DNA of 64,000 nt from Pelecanus crispus (taxonomy: Eukaryota > Chordata > Aves > Pelecaniformes > Pelecanidae): positions 4,379,001 to 4,443,000 of the forward strand of contig NC_134662.1 of NCBI RefSeq assembly GCF_030463565.1. The letters are read 5' to 3'. The notes under the pieces were generated by a model. It worked only from the letters and a program-made list of their open reading frames with translations. It did no database searches and was not told where the DNA came from. Shown piece after piece: positions 42,610 to 62,263 of this stretch. How positions within the stretch are numbered: the stretch's first letter is position 1; each line of letters opens with the position of its first letter. The position numbers were made by a program, and so were the translations under genes.

Positions 42610-45600
42610 ATGACAGATCAAGAGTATGTCCTTTGCATGTGGAGGGAGCGTTTATGGCCAGCAAAGGTAAAGCAGATGTACAAATGAGGAAAGGTTTGTG
42701 GATGTAGCGTAGAAATGGATGAAACGGAGTAGTAAGAAAGAGCTCCAAGTAAACATGTATATACTTTAAAAAAGAGCTAATCTGCAGAGAACCTAATAGT
42801 GCAACCAGATGCTGTGGAATATCAGTCTGTTCTGTGCTGTTCATATTAAAAATGTTTTGATATCGGATCTGTCCTATAGTCTTAACAGACTTGGTCAAGG
42901 ATTTTAAACGTGTGTTTTTCTCTTGAATGTAGGTTTTGTGCAAAACCGGAGTGGCTGGGAAAACATCTGTTACTGATGCAAAGGAGACTTCTTTTCAAGT
43001 TGAAATACTTGGCTTGAAAGAACAGTTAAGTATCCTTGTTACTGTCGTATGCTTGCACTCTTAGACATTAAAAAAAGAAGTAATTCCTTTATCTGAAGAG
43101 ATCTGTGAAATGAGATCACTGATTGACAGAAGGATTAGACAGCTAACCTAAAACCCGTTGCCTTTTCAGAGCTGGCCATCTACATGAACAGCATACTGTT
43201 AGCTCAGGCTTTCTTCATGTTGGGTTTTTTTTTTTCCTTAACTTCTGCTAACAAGTACATTTTTTTGGGGGAAAAAATATGGCAAGTTTGTTGCCGGATG
43301 AAAGCAGTGTCATGCTGTTAGTAATGCTCAATGCTGTGATGTTTTCAGTCAGCTTTGTTGTATTTTCAGGATTTGCGTGAACTGTGCAGATGCTGTACCG
43401 CTGAAGGAAGAATGTATAGAAAACATCGCCTCTACCTTAGGTGAGGAGATGTCAAAACATTTGTTGCCTTGTATACATAAAAATGTAAAATATACACAAA
43501 AACTCAACCTGGTGGACAGTAGTTATACATTTCGCTTATGTATTTATTGAGGCGTTTTTTTGCATTTCTTTTCCCCTCTTTCTGTTCCATCCATAAAGTT
43601 TGAAAATAGACTAAAAATGATCTCAGCTACTTTTGCTCTTTCCTCATGTAGTGTATTGCAAGGAATGGTGAAGAAACTTGTGTGTGTTGGAAGCTTGTGC
43701 TTTTGTGTGTCCCTATATACTTTGCCTTAAGAATTAAGAATGATTTAAGTAAGTTGCATCTTAAACAAAAGATATGCTATAAATAAAATTTCTTATTTCT
43801 TATACACAAAGAAAGATTACTGCATTTATTGTGTATTCTTTTTCATCAGATCAAAGGAATAATTCAAGCGAGGCTGTGGAAGAACTGAAATATCGCTGTT
43901 CTCTTAAAATTGCTCTGGATATTTTGAGTCAAAATGCCTCACCCAGACAAGTACCACCTTCAGAAGAAGGACCAAATACTCAGTTATCCCAGGAGAATAA
44001 TGCAGGATCTCTCTCATCTACCCCTTTCCGGAGATGTCGATCACACTTTCACTCTAAAGAAAAGTTGGAGCCTGAGACTTCCAAGAAGAAAAGAGAGAAA
44101 AAAAATAACTCTGGCCTGAAGACTGTTACAAAAAAACAAAGCCAGAAAGGTTCTTTCATTTTGGAGGAGAGTGCTAAAGCACATGAAAGTGAAACAAACC
44201 CTTCCAAACGTGGTGCTAGGGACTTGTGTAATATGTCAAACTCAGATAGTCAAGACTGCAAAATACCAGAATCGAAACCGCTACCAAGACAGAAAAAAGT
44301 CAAGCCTGGATTGTTGACAGAGTCCAAACCAGGAAATAAAGTCTCCCTTCAGCCAAAGGAGGAAAAAAAAAAGCAAAGAAGAAAAAGACCAAGAGGTGCA
44401 GGATCATCTGTGTCGCCTAGCAATGATTTCCCCAAGGATCAAGCTCAGCCCCTTGCTGAGGAAGGGTCTCCTCTGTCTGGCCCCTGCAAGTCTGGCACAG
44501 TGGTACCTGTCAGAAGGGCAAACACCAGAAGTCAACCTAGAAGGACATTGCTGGATTCCTCTTGTAAAAGTGCCTCGGATGACTTGGAGAAAAGCATCAG
44601 TAGTGAGAGCAAAAGTCTAGCAAAGCAATTGGATGGAAGAAAAAAGCCAGAGAGTTTAAAATGTATGGATGTGGAGGAAGAGATTGGTGCAACTGCGTCC
44701 TCGTGCGGAAAAAGGAAACGCAGGAATTGCCCTGAATCTTCATCTGGGCCTTCTAACCACAGGACACTTTCCGATAGCTTCCCCTCTCAGCATAAAGAGG
44801 AGGAAAATAAGGATTCTTCACACATGGTTGTGAATAAAGTAAAGCAGTTTCAGCTGCCTGACTTTGAGGAAGATGAAGGTGGGCATATCGCTTGGGGAAG
44901 GGAAAGCTTCATCACATTTGATTGTCAAGCACTGTTACTCATCTTGGAATGTTGCAGTGCTTTTGTGAATATGGTTCTTGAATTGCTGGTTTTAATTCCT
45001 TTTGGTTTAAGTTTTGGAGAAGCAAAAAATGCAATCACTTTAATACTGGCTAAACGCTCATGTGGCATGTAGCTTGTCTGGAGTTGTTTCAGGTTTTGCA
45101 TTGAAAAACTACTTAGCAGTAACTCTTACCCTTCGCTAGAGGACTTGCTAATTTCACACTTTTTTTCTTTACTGCTCTCTAGTTAGTGTTGAGATGAAGT
45201 GATGCTGTGTAAAGGAACAGGCTGGTACAGAGTCCTGAAACCAGCCTGTTCTTGTTCCTTTCCCTTTTTCTTCGTCTTCTATTCAGACTATTAGGCCTTT
45301 ACCTAGGCAGAGAATTGAGAGTGTGTGCGGTGTGACAGACCCTTGTGTTACGGTGCTCACGCTGCTGTGGGGTCGCTCACACGGTTGCGTGTTTCACCTC
45401 TGAAGCCGACGCTTTTTTAATGGCTGTTCCATGCTTATGAACGCCGGTGCTTGCTGCTCTTGGCAGGACTGGAATTGTCTGACCTGTCTTCAAAGATAGT
45501 TTCCTTAGAGAGTCTCTCCCGCCTCTCAGCTCTGGTAGATGAAGAGGAGGAGGATGAAGAACTTCCTAGTATTTTATCACATCAAGGTGAGAGATCAGTG

Positions 45601-48600
45601 TACCTACACAAGACTTCTTCACCCAAGATTAGTGTGCTCTTTTGGGGTATGTGTGCTTCTAGTTTGCTGACAAGCCTTGGTAATGAAACCTAACCTTTCT
45701 CAGAAGTGAATCCAGCTTTGTTCAAGCTTGGAATAAAATCCATTTCTTGGATGCCCCAGAAAGGCTTTTTGAAACGGAATGAAATGCAAATAATTGTGAA
45801 ACTGGGCAAGGGCCTAGGACTGAAATGTCCGAGTTCTCGTATTCAGAACTACCTGTGCTGCATTTTGGGGGGCGTGGGGGGGATGCCCTGTCACCTTAGC
45901 TGAAACCCGTAAAAGCATTGAAGTGAAACTCCTGAAAGGAGGCTGGCAAGAGTGGGCGAGCTAATTGTCTTGTCTTGTGTTTTTTTTAAAGAAAAATTAC
46001 TTTATTTTTCATCATAGAACCACAATCAATTGAAGAAGGGATTTTGGTCTGGTGCAAATTGCGAAGGTATCCTTATTGGCCAGCAGTGGTAAGAACAGCT
46101 CGCTGCCTTCTTAGAGTGATATTGCAAGGGGTCTGATGAGGAGCCGCTTACCAAGTTCTCGAGTGTCTTTAGCCCTTCTTGACTCGTGTAGAGCTGGAAA
46201 CGTTAAAAGATCTTCTGGTAGAAGCATTCCAAAGATAATAGAAGTAAATTTATAGATGACAAAAGCACATAAAAAATAAATGTGGTTGATTCACATATGT
46301 TTATATTAGAGCAGAGGATTACTACTGAGCCTTTATATCTTGTATCGTGAATTAGGGTTGTTGTACCCAACTAACAAAAGAAAGAGGATGGGTCCTTGTG
46401 CACTAATAAAAAACGCTCCATTGGGGTAACTTGCTATTCTTGCCACTTTAAACTTAATTTTTCATATTCATGTAACTTCCTTTAAGTATGGGGTGTACTG
46501 CATAACGTCAATGGAAAATGTTCCTGCTTTGGAAGGGTATTAGGATTTTAGGATGCTAATGAGACTTTATCCTTTCAACAGGTAAAAAATGTGAAGTGGA
46601 AACACAAAAAGGCGTGTGTGCTGTTTATAGAAGGGAATACAAATGACAAGAAAAAAGGGTAAATGTTGTGGACTCTGATCACGTTCTGAACTTTCGGTTT
46701 CTTTTATGCAGCGTCCTGTACTCTTTTCCTGGTACAGGGCAATTACGCTATCGGTTAAAACTAAGGTTGATCTCGGAGGGAGGGACAAAGTAAGGTGAGG
46801 ATTTGTAGCTGTGGGCTACGTGCTTTATCATGCTGCCAGATGAGACAGGCTGGCACTCCTGCTAACAGCTGACTCTTACGTGAGGAATAAAAAAGGGCTG
46901 GGGACCCAGTTACTGTTTTTTACACATCGTGCCCAAACTTCCTGGAAACGCAGGCCTGCCTTTAGTTTTGTTTTTAAAGCAGGTACTTTTTAAAGGATTC
47001 CATAGTTTTAGCTTATTATGAAAATCAAAACTAGTAAAACCTGCATTCCTGAATTCCTTATGAAACCTAATTTTCAGGGAGGTGTAGAATTGCAGTAAAT
47101 ATAGAGGTGCAACTCAACTGCCTCTTTTTCCCTAACTGTGTTTCTTTGTTTCATCAAGCTTCTCGGTATCTCTTAAGAATCTGAAGCACTTTGATTGTGA
47201 AGAAAAGCAGGACCTCATAGTAAGTACTACCAGTAACAAGGGTATACATGTGTTGGAAAAAATAAAGTTGTATACGCAATGTGGAACTCACTGGCGGGAG
47301 GAGTGTGGTGCAGCTGACTGCTCTGAGTTTGTTCACAGTTCTCCGTTTCTCTCACTCTATTCAACAAAGCAGTTGAACATAACTCATGCTCCACAAAATG
47401 GAGAATAATATGGGAATGGGATCCCTGCCACTTTTTTTCCATCTTGGTGAGGCTGCTGCTAAGAATACATGTGTATGTGGAAGGTGGGCAGTTGCTTAGG
47501 ACTCTTCCTGTGTTTTCATTTGCGTGTTTTCTACGTACAACAAAGCCACTCTCACGCTGCGTGACAGCGATGGCAGAAGTTGAATTTCAGGACAATGCAG
47601 AAAACTGCAAGTAAACTTCGATTCATTATCGTTAGCTGTTTCTGTTACCTGGTTAGTGTCCTAGACCTAATAGTTTCGACAGGGTGTTCTCTTCAGGACT
47701 GTAAATAGCTCTTGTTTTGTAGGAACGAGCCAAAGAAGATTATCGCCAAGAAATTGAGTGGTGTATTCGATTGATTTCTGACTATCGAATTAGAGTAGGT
47801 AAGCAGATGAGTTGGATGATGTCATCCATTCTGATATACATCAGAAAAAGGATTATGAAACAAAGCTGACCGCTTTGCTGTTGGCTTAATTGAACTGATG
47901 AATAACCCTGTTTTGGGCTTTTTAGGTTGTCATTCTTTTACGGGATCCTTCTTGGAATATTTTGCTGCTGATATCAGTAAGTGAATTCATTACCTTTTGT
48001 ATTCTTCTCTTCGTAGGTAAGTTTAGCACTAACATTTACAAATGTGTGTTGCGTTAGGTGTCAGACCCAGTGAGAGGTGTTGTTAAAATTACTGCACACC
48101 ATTATTGCACTCATGGTTTTTCAGTCCCACAGCAAGAGTTAAGTAAATATTGATTGTTAAAGGCAGTCGGGTCACTGGTTACTTCATGCTGTAGAGAGTT
48201 CATTTCAGAGCTCCTGTCAGAGTTTCAACTCCCTAATCTTTGGTTTTTTAAGGCAAAATTAAGATTGTGGTGGTGGTGGTTTTTTACCCTCTTTGGTAGG
48301 GGAAGAAGAAAAACTCTTATCAAGAAAGTCCCTTATTTTATATTTGTATATGTAAGTACGTAGGTGAGAAAGCCCCCTGTTTTATGTATTTAAGTATGAA
48401 CGATTGTGGCTTTTCTTTCAGGCTACCCAGTTAGAAAGGAAGGTTATCAAGGTTTAGTCCAAATGTCTTTTCCAAATGCGGCAGAGGAAGATGTTGAAGA
48501 GTCTTCATCAGAAACTTCCCCTCTGAAGCCCTCCAAGAAGCTTCTTCCTGACAGAACAAGAGCCGCTAGAGATAAAGCGAATAAGAAGATAGTGGAGTTT

Positions 48601-50270
48601 ATAGTGAAGACTAAGGGGGCCGAAGAGCATCTTTTAGCTATTCTGAAAAGCAGAAAACAATCCCGCTGGCTGAAGGAATTCCTGAATTCAAGTCAGTACG
48701 TGACCTGCATTGAAACGTATTTAGAGGATGAAGAACAACTAGACCTTGTAGTCAACTACTTGAAGGAAGTGTATCGTGAAATAGACACTGAAAATCTGCA
48801 TCAAATAAATGGAGACGGAATAAAATTTATTTCGGATGTCCTTCTGCCTGAAGTAAGTAAACATGAAATGCTGAGAAAAGTAAATGTTAATGACACTAGT
48901 GTTCCGTGATTTGAGTTTCATGACTCGGGGAGTGTTCCCCGGGAGCTGGGCGGTGTTTGAGCCGGGCAGATATATTCAAGCCTGCCTACCTATTGACTTG
49001 GTAGTGTTAGGTTAATGGTTGGACTGGATGATCTTACAGGTCTTTTCCAACCTAAACAATTTGACGATTCTATACCTACCGACTTGGGTCATGGTCCCTT
49101 CAGCTCAAAGGGCATAAAACTCTGCTTAGTTTCTTTGTATATCTTGAGCAAAGAATATTAAAATCGGGGCAGGAGGCTCTTAAGCAGTGTTCATGGGCTG
49201 GTAATCGGAGAACAAACATGTTTACTTTGCATGTTGGAGAAAATAAATAAAGCCCCGGTATTAATCGCTACATGCTCCCTGCTGGTGCCGCAGACGTTGG
49301 CGTTGGTAGGCTGGCAGGGTTATGGGCGAGATGTGAGATGGGGACCAATGTCATTCTAAATGCTGATTTTTTTTTTTTTGTTTTTAAACCGTTAGCACAG
49401 AATGGAGAAGCTTTAGGTAGTATGAAGCTTTTAAAGGCAGAATGATTGCTTTCTGGTGTATTTTGATTACTTCTGAAACTCTTCAAAGCTTTGGGTTTTT
49501 TTAATTTGGCAAGTTATCTCTGGGTTTTCTTCGGTTCTTGTGTGTTGGGTTGTTTGTTTTTGCGGTTATACTTTTAGATACTTACTGTTCTTCTTAGGAA
49601 CCTTCTGGGGAGAACATTAGTAACTTCTATAGAGAAACAAAATGACTATAAAGAATATCTTAATCTGGTTATAAAAATACTCTCCTGGGAATGTTAAAGG
49701 ACAAGTCTGTATTGTTTATTTAAGAACTTGAGGGACACAACAAGCAGTTTCCTCCAGGTTTCCTAAGTGATTGAGGAACCTTATTCCAAAAATGTGGTCA
49801 TCTGTTGAGACAGTTTCAAATCACTGGCTGTAATTTAGTTTTTGTTTCATGGGTATAAATGAACTAAATACTTTTGTAGGCCATCATTTATGCGATTTCT
49901 GCTGTGGATGACATAGATTACAAGAAGGCAGAAGAGAAATACATAAAAGGACCATCTGTGAGCAAGAGGTATCTTTTTATTTTGTAGTATTCTCTGAATT
50001 CTTCTTACTAATTTACTGCTTATGTAGGAGAGTTCAGTATGCTCCCTTGTGTAAGGCAAGCTTCCTCATTGTCTAAGTAACAAAATGATTAAACATGGGA
50101 AACATTCTTGCTGAGTTACTGTAAAACATTGCAAACTGTTTAATATGTTAAGATTATTTTTACTACAGAACTTCAATGTATTTCTTTTCAGGGAGAGAGA
50201 AATGTTTGATGAAGAAATTCTAGAAAGAAAAAAGTGGAAGACCAAACTAGCATCCGCAGACAGCGTCTGA
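42610..50270 (+). CDS. PWWP3A: PWWP domain-containing protein 3A (MUM1/EXPAND1)
   Basis: Chromatin protein that in mammals binds nucleosomes through its PWWP domain and acts in the DNA-damage response. Coding exons: 42610-42666, 42933-43024, 43370-43440, 43850-44878, 45467-45586, 46018-46088, 46582-46658, 47159-47219, 47723-47798, 47926-47976, 48422-48852, 49880-49968, 50192-50270; GT-AG throughout, phases agree, 767 residues (human about 710). The N-terminus (EYVLCMWRERLWPAK) matches the family. The 1,029-bp exon encodes a low-complexity, lysine- and serine-rich linker. The acidic DEEEEDEELP stretch precedes the PWWP domain (about 464-550), whose core is YPYWP (474-478). The C-terminal helical region includes LPDRTRAARDKANKKIVEF and SSQYVTCIETYLEDE. 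Exon 3 ends at a GTTAAGT donor, chosen because it restores CADAVPLKEECIENIASTL. Introns are AT-rich; that at 48853-49879 holds a CR1 tail. Confidence 0.95.
49002..49072 (+). repeat. CR1 3' tail in a PWWP3A intron
   Basis: A short tail-only copy: GTTAGGTTAATGGTTGG, GATGATCTTACAGGTC, CCAACCTAAACAATTTG. It is flanked by near-identical 15-mers (TACCTATTGACTTGG at 48987-49001 and TACCTACCGACTTGG at 49073-49087; 13 of 15 match), a possible target-site duplication. Confidence 0.8.
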
Positions 50271-50850
50271 ACAGGGGTACAAACTTTTTTCCCCCAAGTT
50301 ATCCTGGCACTGAGGTTATTTGTATAAAATGTGTAATTCTTACTTTTTAAAAATCCGTGTGTATATCTTCAAAAGATGTAGTCATTATAATGCTGTACTA
50401 TGGTCAGGTAGAGTTGTACCTGCAATCCTTGAACTCGATTCCACGTGCTGGAGCTGCACCCTACTTCTTCCCTTGGTCTTGCCATGTTGAACTGCCTGTA
50501 AAAGATGATGCAAACCATGTCAGAACGCTGCGGGGGTGCGGCCGCCTCGGTCCTCCCCCATTCAGTGCACTTAACGTGGAACTTGCAAAGGCTGCAAGCG
50601 TTTTGCAGGGCTCCTTGGTATAATGCTAAGTTTTGTATGAATGATTTTGGCCAGACGTCTGACAAAGGAAGAGCTACTGTGCTCGGAAAAACGTGCTGGT
50701 AAATTGTGTAGCCATGTATTGCCTGATGACTTTACTGCTACCGAATGTACGCAGGTTTCCCATCTGAAAACGTTTCCAGCGTGTTGACTCTTCTTGCTTC
50801 ATGCATCTCTCAAAGTGTGGGAAATAAAGTCAGTACCTAGTGATGCAATC
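50271..50850 (+). other. PWWP3A: PWWP3A 3' UTR with polyadenylation signal
   Basis: About 570 bases, moderately AT-rich. AATAAA at 50823-50828 is the likely signal; a second AATAAA near 50923 could extend it. Confidence 0.7.
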
Positions 50851-52630
50851 TGAATAACAAAGGCTTTGTTTTTGTTGATAGGAGAACTGTAAAATTCAGT
50901 GGGAAAGGAATCCAATGTTTGTTTAATAAACAAAAGCCATTCACTTTTCCATTTAAAAGGGAAACCATTTTGAATGGTGTTTTAATGTTTTTTTTTTCGA
51001 GGCCATGATTTTAGGAACACTTTTAATTGTCTTTTTCTATCCGATTTAAATCGCAAATTTAATCATGTGTAGTTCCCTCCCCCGGCTTTTGCTGAAGGTG
51101 TAGCGTATTGTAAATTGCCTTCGACAGACTTGCAGTGTTACTGATAATTATTTAATGATAAAAGCCCAGTGATTAGTATTTTTCTATATTGTAATTAAAA
51201 TGTGATCTACTCGCTTGTCCAGTAGAAATCAAGATGACTTGAAATGAAGGAAGAAGCTTAAATGTAAATTGGGATACAGATGTGTATTCTGGCTATAGTA
51301 ATTATCTGAATATATTTTAACTACGCTTTTAATTACTCTGCGCTCTATAATGAGTTTCAATATGCATTTGGAATCCTTATTCACGTTACGGAAAGGACAT
51401 TTGCAAGTATCCAAATCATAGGAATATAACAGGTATTTAACTGGACTGTGCTTTATTTTTTCATTAAAACTTGTGAGAAGGGATAACGCATTTCTGTGAT
51501 AGTATAAAAATTCAGTGACAAGTTGATAGACTTGGCCCTGGAGCTGTGAGGGGCGCTTACGGATGGAGATGTCTTCGGTCAGGGGCAGCTGTTTCAGGAT
51601 GCAGAAGCTTCCAGCCCCTAAACCCGGGTGCTGCTGCAGGTGCCCTGCCCTTCCCGCGGGCGCTGTTTGTGGCGATTCCCAGATCAGCGTATCCTCAGGT
51701 TCACCCTCCTTTAAAACGTAATCATGCATACACTTCTCGATTAAAATTCCCAAAGTGCTGTTAAGATCCTTCTTCACCCTATCGCACAGAGGCAGAGCTC
51801 CCAAGTCACCTTGGCTTTATCTCAGTCCTCACTTTTCATACCTTTCGGCGAAGGTTATCTGAGTTTGATTCACTGTGGCCAAGTTCTCATTTTAAAAATC
51901 AAACCGCGTTGTTCTGCCTAAGGATGACTAAGAGTGGGTGTTGTGTTCAAGAGCTCTAAAATGTTTACATCTCTCAAAACCGCTTTCAGCTTTGGAACCA
52001 GGTGTTAAAGGTTACTTACAGCCTTATTCATACCTCGAGCCCAAATGCATTCTTGGGATGTACAGAATGACGTGGTCTTAAAGCAATTAAAGTTGGATGA
52101 AGCGAATCATCAAAGGCTTGTTGTTACTTTTGTTTAAATACGCTCATTTATTCCAAACACCGATTTTAAGCTGTGGTCTTTGGTGTGCACAGGCAGACGC
52201 TTCCACCCCAATTTTATATCAGGTGGAGATTATTTTTTATATATCAGATAAAACTGTAGCATTGTGTTTTAGTTGTACAGTTTCAGGTTATTAAACACGG
52301 GGGTGAGTACAAGAAAGCGAACTCACTGTTTTCTGTTCTTGTGCTTTATTTAAAACAGGTTCTCGCATACATCATCCCTGCCAAGAGCAAGCTTGTCCCA
52401 TTTTAATCCCTCACCCGAGCCGCCTCCTTCGACCTGCGGTGTTACGTCGGCCCCTGCCCGTGCTGCTGCTTGCCTTTAGAATCATAGAATTTGACTTTAG
52501 GATATTAAAACAAAAACCTGAGCCCGATTTGGGGAGGGTGTGATGCGTTCTGCGACGCCTGAGCAGCCCCGCGGTGGTGGGGTGGGGTTTTTTTTTTGGG
52601 GGGGGGGGGGTTTGCAGGAAAAGAAGCGGC
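50851..52630. other. Spacer between PWWP3A and the tRNA genes
   Basis: Mostly AT-rich with no recognised gene. It includes a GC-richer patch at about 51540-51790 (separate entry), a short CR1-like scrap (AGAATCATAGAATTTGA, near 52479) and a T-run/G-run stretch at 52587-52610. Confidence 0.5.
51561..51778 (-). other. Unrecognised exon-like open frame
   Basis: On the minus strand a frame runs without stops for 191 codons (51804 to 51229). Within it, 51778-51561 is bounded by an acceptor-like CTCTGTGCGATAG and a donor-like GTAAGC, and encodes about 72 residues including LNSTLGILIEKCMHDYVLKE and LKQLPLTEDISIR. The frame has no ATG at its head. I do not recognise the protein, see no partner exon, and cannot rule out chance. 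Confidence 0.2.
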
Positions 52631-52703
52631 TGCCGAAACCCGGGATCGAACCAGGGACCTTTAGATCTTCAGTCTAACGCTCTCCCAGCTGAGCTATTTC
52701 GGC
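52631..52703 (-). tRNA. tRNA-Phe (GAA)
   Basis: On the minus strand it is 73 nt, starting GCCGAAATAGCTCAGCTGGG with the anticodon loop ACTGAAGATCT (anticodon GAA) and T-arm GGTTCGATCCC. The acceptor ends pair (GCCGAAA/TTTCGGC) with discriminator A. Internal A and B boxes are intact; no intron. A short T-run (four T on the minus strand, 52619-52622) follows as Pol III terminator. Confidence 0.97.
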
Positions 52704-52919
52704 TGCGCGGGGGCCTCGTCCCCGCCCTCCCGTGAGCGCCCGTGGGGCCGGGCCGGGCGCGGGTGGGCGCCGAGCGGGGGGGCCGGGCCGGGGCGGGGGA
52801 CAGGGGGACACGGGGACGGGGGGCACGGGGGGGGGGGAGGCGGGAGGCGGGAGGGGGGCGGCCCCGGCGCGGCCCCGCTGCCCACAGCGGCGGAGGCGAG
52901 CTGCGGCGGCGGCAGCGCT

Positions 52920-52925
52920 GTCTCT

Positions 52926-52976
<51 letters not shown>

Positions 52977-52993
52977 GAGCCCACCCAGGGACG
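52920..52993 (+). tRNA. tRNA-Asn (GTT)
   Basis: 74 nt, starting GTCTCTGTGGCGCAATCGG, anticodon loop CTGTTAACC (anticodon GTT), T-arm GGTTCGAGCCC. The acceptor stem GTCTCTG/CAGGGAC pairs with one G-U. No intron. A run of seven T (53003-53009) is the Pol III terminator. It is divergent from tRNA-Phe, 216 bases away. Confidence 0.97.
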
Positions 52994-53228
52994 GACGCGT
53001 CCTTTTTTTCTTTCCGCTCCCTCCGGGGTCCCGCCGCACCGGGACGCGCCCGCCGCCTTCCCCGCTTCGTTTTACCGCGGGTCGCGGCGGGGCCCGGCCG
53101 CTGGCCGCGGAACCCCCCCGCGCTGCCCCGCGTTCCCCGCCGGCACGGTGAGGCGGCGCACCGGGCCCGCGCCGGGCCGCTTAGCGGGTGCACCGCGCCC
53201 AGAGGTTGCCTGAAGGGCTGCGGGCGAG
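52994..53228 (+). promoter_or_regulatory. NDUFS7: NDUFS7 promoter and 5' UTR
   Basis: Only 235 bases separate the tRNA-Asn gene from the NDUFS7 start codon. The stretch is very GC- and CpG-rich without a TATA box, so the promoter and 5' UTR must fit here or overlap the tRNA. Confidence 0.5.
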
Positions 53229-57811
<4,583 letters not shown>

Positions 57812-57911
57812 CCTCTTATTTATGACCTACCCACTTACTGCCCGCCTGGGGCAGCTGCTTGCATTCGTACGCACAATAAATCCGTATTCTCACAAGCCTT
57901 CCAATAAAACT

Positions 57912-59192
57912 CTACCTGGTTAAGACGCTCTTCTGTCTTTAATATATCGCTCTTATCTAAAATGTTTTCACTCGTTTAAAAGCCGAATTAAAAAGCGGGG
58001 GTTAAATTTGATAACATGCCCTGTGTTGTTTTCCGGTCTGAATGGCCTGTGAGAGAAGGAGAATGTTTGAAGTTACCTGTTGTGCCGTAAACGCCTTGCC
58101 AGAAACCTGGGGCTCCCTCTTCGGCTTGGTTAGGAAGTTTTGAGACCAACGGACATCGGGTGAACCCCGAGGTCTCCCTCAGCTCGTCTCTTACTCACCA
58201 CCTGCTTTTTGTTTATAATTCCTACGAAGGATCTAATAAATCCTTTATATGTGTGTGCACAGCAGCCAGAAATTAATTATATTTCTGTAATGGTGAGTAA
58301 AATATTAATGCTTAAAATCAGAATGTGACTAATAAAAATGAATGCTGCAGCACTCCTTGGCAGAGTCGGAATAAAGCGTGGCGGGCTTTGGTACTGGCTG
58401 CGTCCCAGGAGCCGGGTGCGGTGTTCTCCCGGCAGCCTGGGACGAGGAGCAGTCGCTGCAGAGTTACACACGCGCTTTTGAAAGACAAATACAATTGCTC
58501 CGAAATGCCAGCTCTGTATTTCATTCCTTTTTAATGGATTTTTATCCCTTCTGGGTAGAGAGAGGAAGCGTCGTTTATGCGCCGTTGAACTGTAGGGAGG
58601 TTGTCGGGAGCAGAACTTGCTGCGGTGGGCTTTAGCCAAAGGTATCGGGGAAACTTCACTGGGGGGTTGCTCCAGGAGCAGTCAAAATGCCTCCAACTGC
58701 CCCGTCTTCCCCATTTCTCCCGCCTGGTTTTAGATTATTTGGCTCGTGTGTGGAAAGCAACCCCACGATTTCGAAAAAGGATCCAGTTTTTGGAGGAGAC
58801 GTCTCATCCTTGACCCCCTTTGGCTAAAGGCTCCGAGCTACGCTCTTGAACTGCAGCTTAGCTGAGGTATCTGGAGAGGAGGGCGAGGACTGAGTGGAAA
58901 CCGGCCTCTGGGACAGACGCGGGTGGGACCTTCCTCCGCAGGGGGCTGCATTGGGCTCCCAGCATCTCCAGGAGCTTCCCCTGGAGACCTGGGACTTCCA
59001 TCCCAAGCCTCCAGCCATCTCCTGCCTCCAGATAAAACAGCTTCGATCTTCTTTGATTAGCATCAAAGAAGATAAAAGCTTTTCTCCTCTTTTCTCCTCC
59101 TCGTGGTGCACAGAATCAGCCTCTCCTCCTCCGCGTTTCCTTCCTGCGGCTTCGGGGCAGCCCCGAGGGACGGTGCCGGGCTGCCGGCACCC
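57912..59192. other. Convergent spacer between NDUFS7 and GAMT
   Basis: The two genes converge here. Likely holds the GAMT 3' UTR (minus strand), but I see no canonical AATAAA on the minus strand; an ATTAAA (TTTAAT on plus, near 58531) is the best candidate. No other gene or repeat seen. Confidence 0.45.
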
Positions 59193-61796
<2,604 letters not shown>

Positions 61797-61900
61797 GTCT
61801 GTGCCGCTGCTGCGAGGAGGAAAGTCCACCGGCCGGGCTGAGCGGTGCTGGGGGAGGGAAGGGGCTGCCTGGCTTTTGGCCGGCTTTAAATAGCCGGGGC
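61797..61900 (-). promoter_or_regulatory. GAMT: GAMT promoter with TATA-like box
   Basis: On the minus strand TATTTAAA (61892-61885) lies about 90 bases before the start codon, within the palindrome-armed CCGGCTATTTAAAGCCGG. If used, transcription would start near 61855-61860. Inferred from sequence only. Confidence 0.45.
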
Positions 61901-62263
61901 TGGAAAAGTGCTGAGCGTGCACGGCGGGCTGGGGCCCTTCTGGGTGGAAGGGATCCCTTATCGGGAGCCGGGGGCACCGGCGAGGAACGCGGGGGCTGCC
62001 AGGCCTGCGCGGCCACGCGCGGCTGCCGGCACGGCCATGTGCGGCTGCCGGCACAGGCACGGCTGGGCAGCAGTGACCAGTGCCCCGCGTTGGGGTAGCT
62101 GGGGGGCTGCAGGGGATGGGGCCCGCTCCTGGGTGGTTGGCAGAACCGTGCCGGGTGCGGTGCAGGGCCGGAGCGGGAGAGACCGGCACCCCTGCGTGGT
62201 GCAACTGGGCTGGGTCAGTGCAACTGGCGTGGATATGGAGGAAGGGCTCTGGGGCCGTGCACT

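Noticed and set aside
44879-45072. Extension of the large PWWP3A exon to the stop at 45070-45072
   Set aside because: The donor GTGGGC after 44878 with the matching next exon gives the family's sequence; the extension has no family match.
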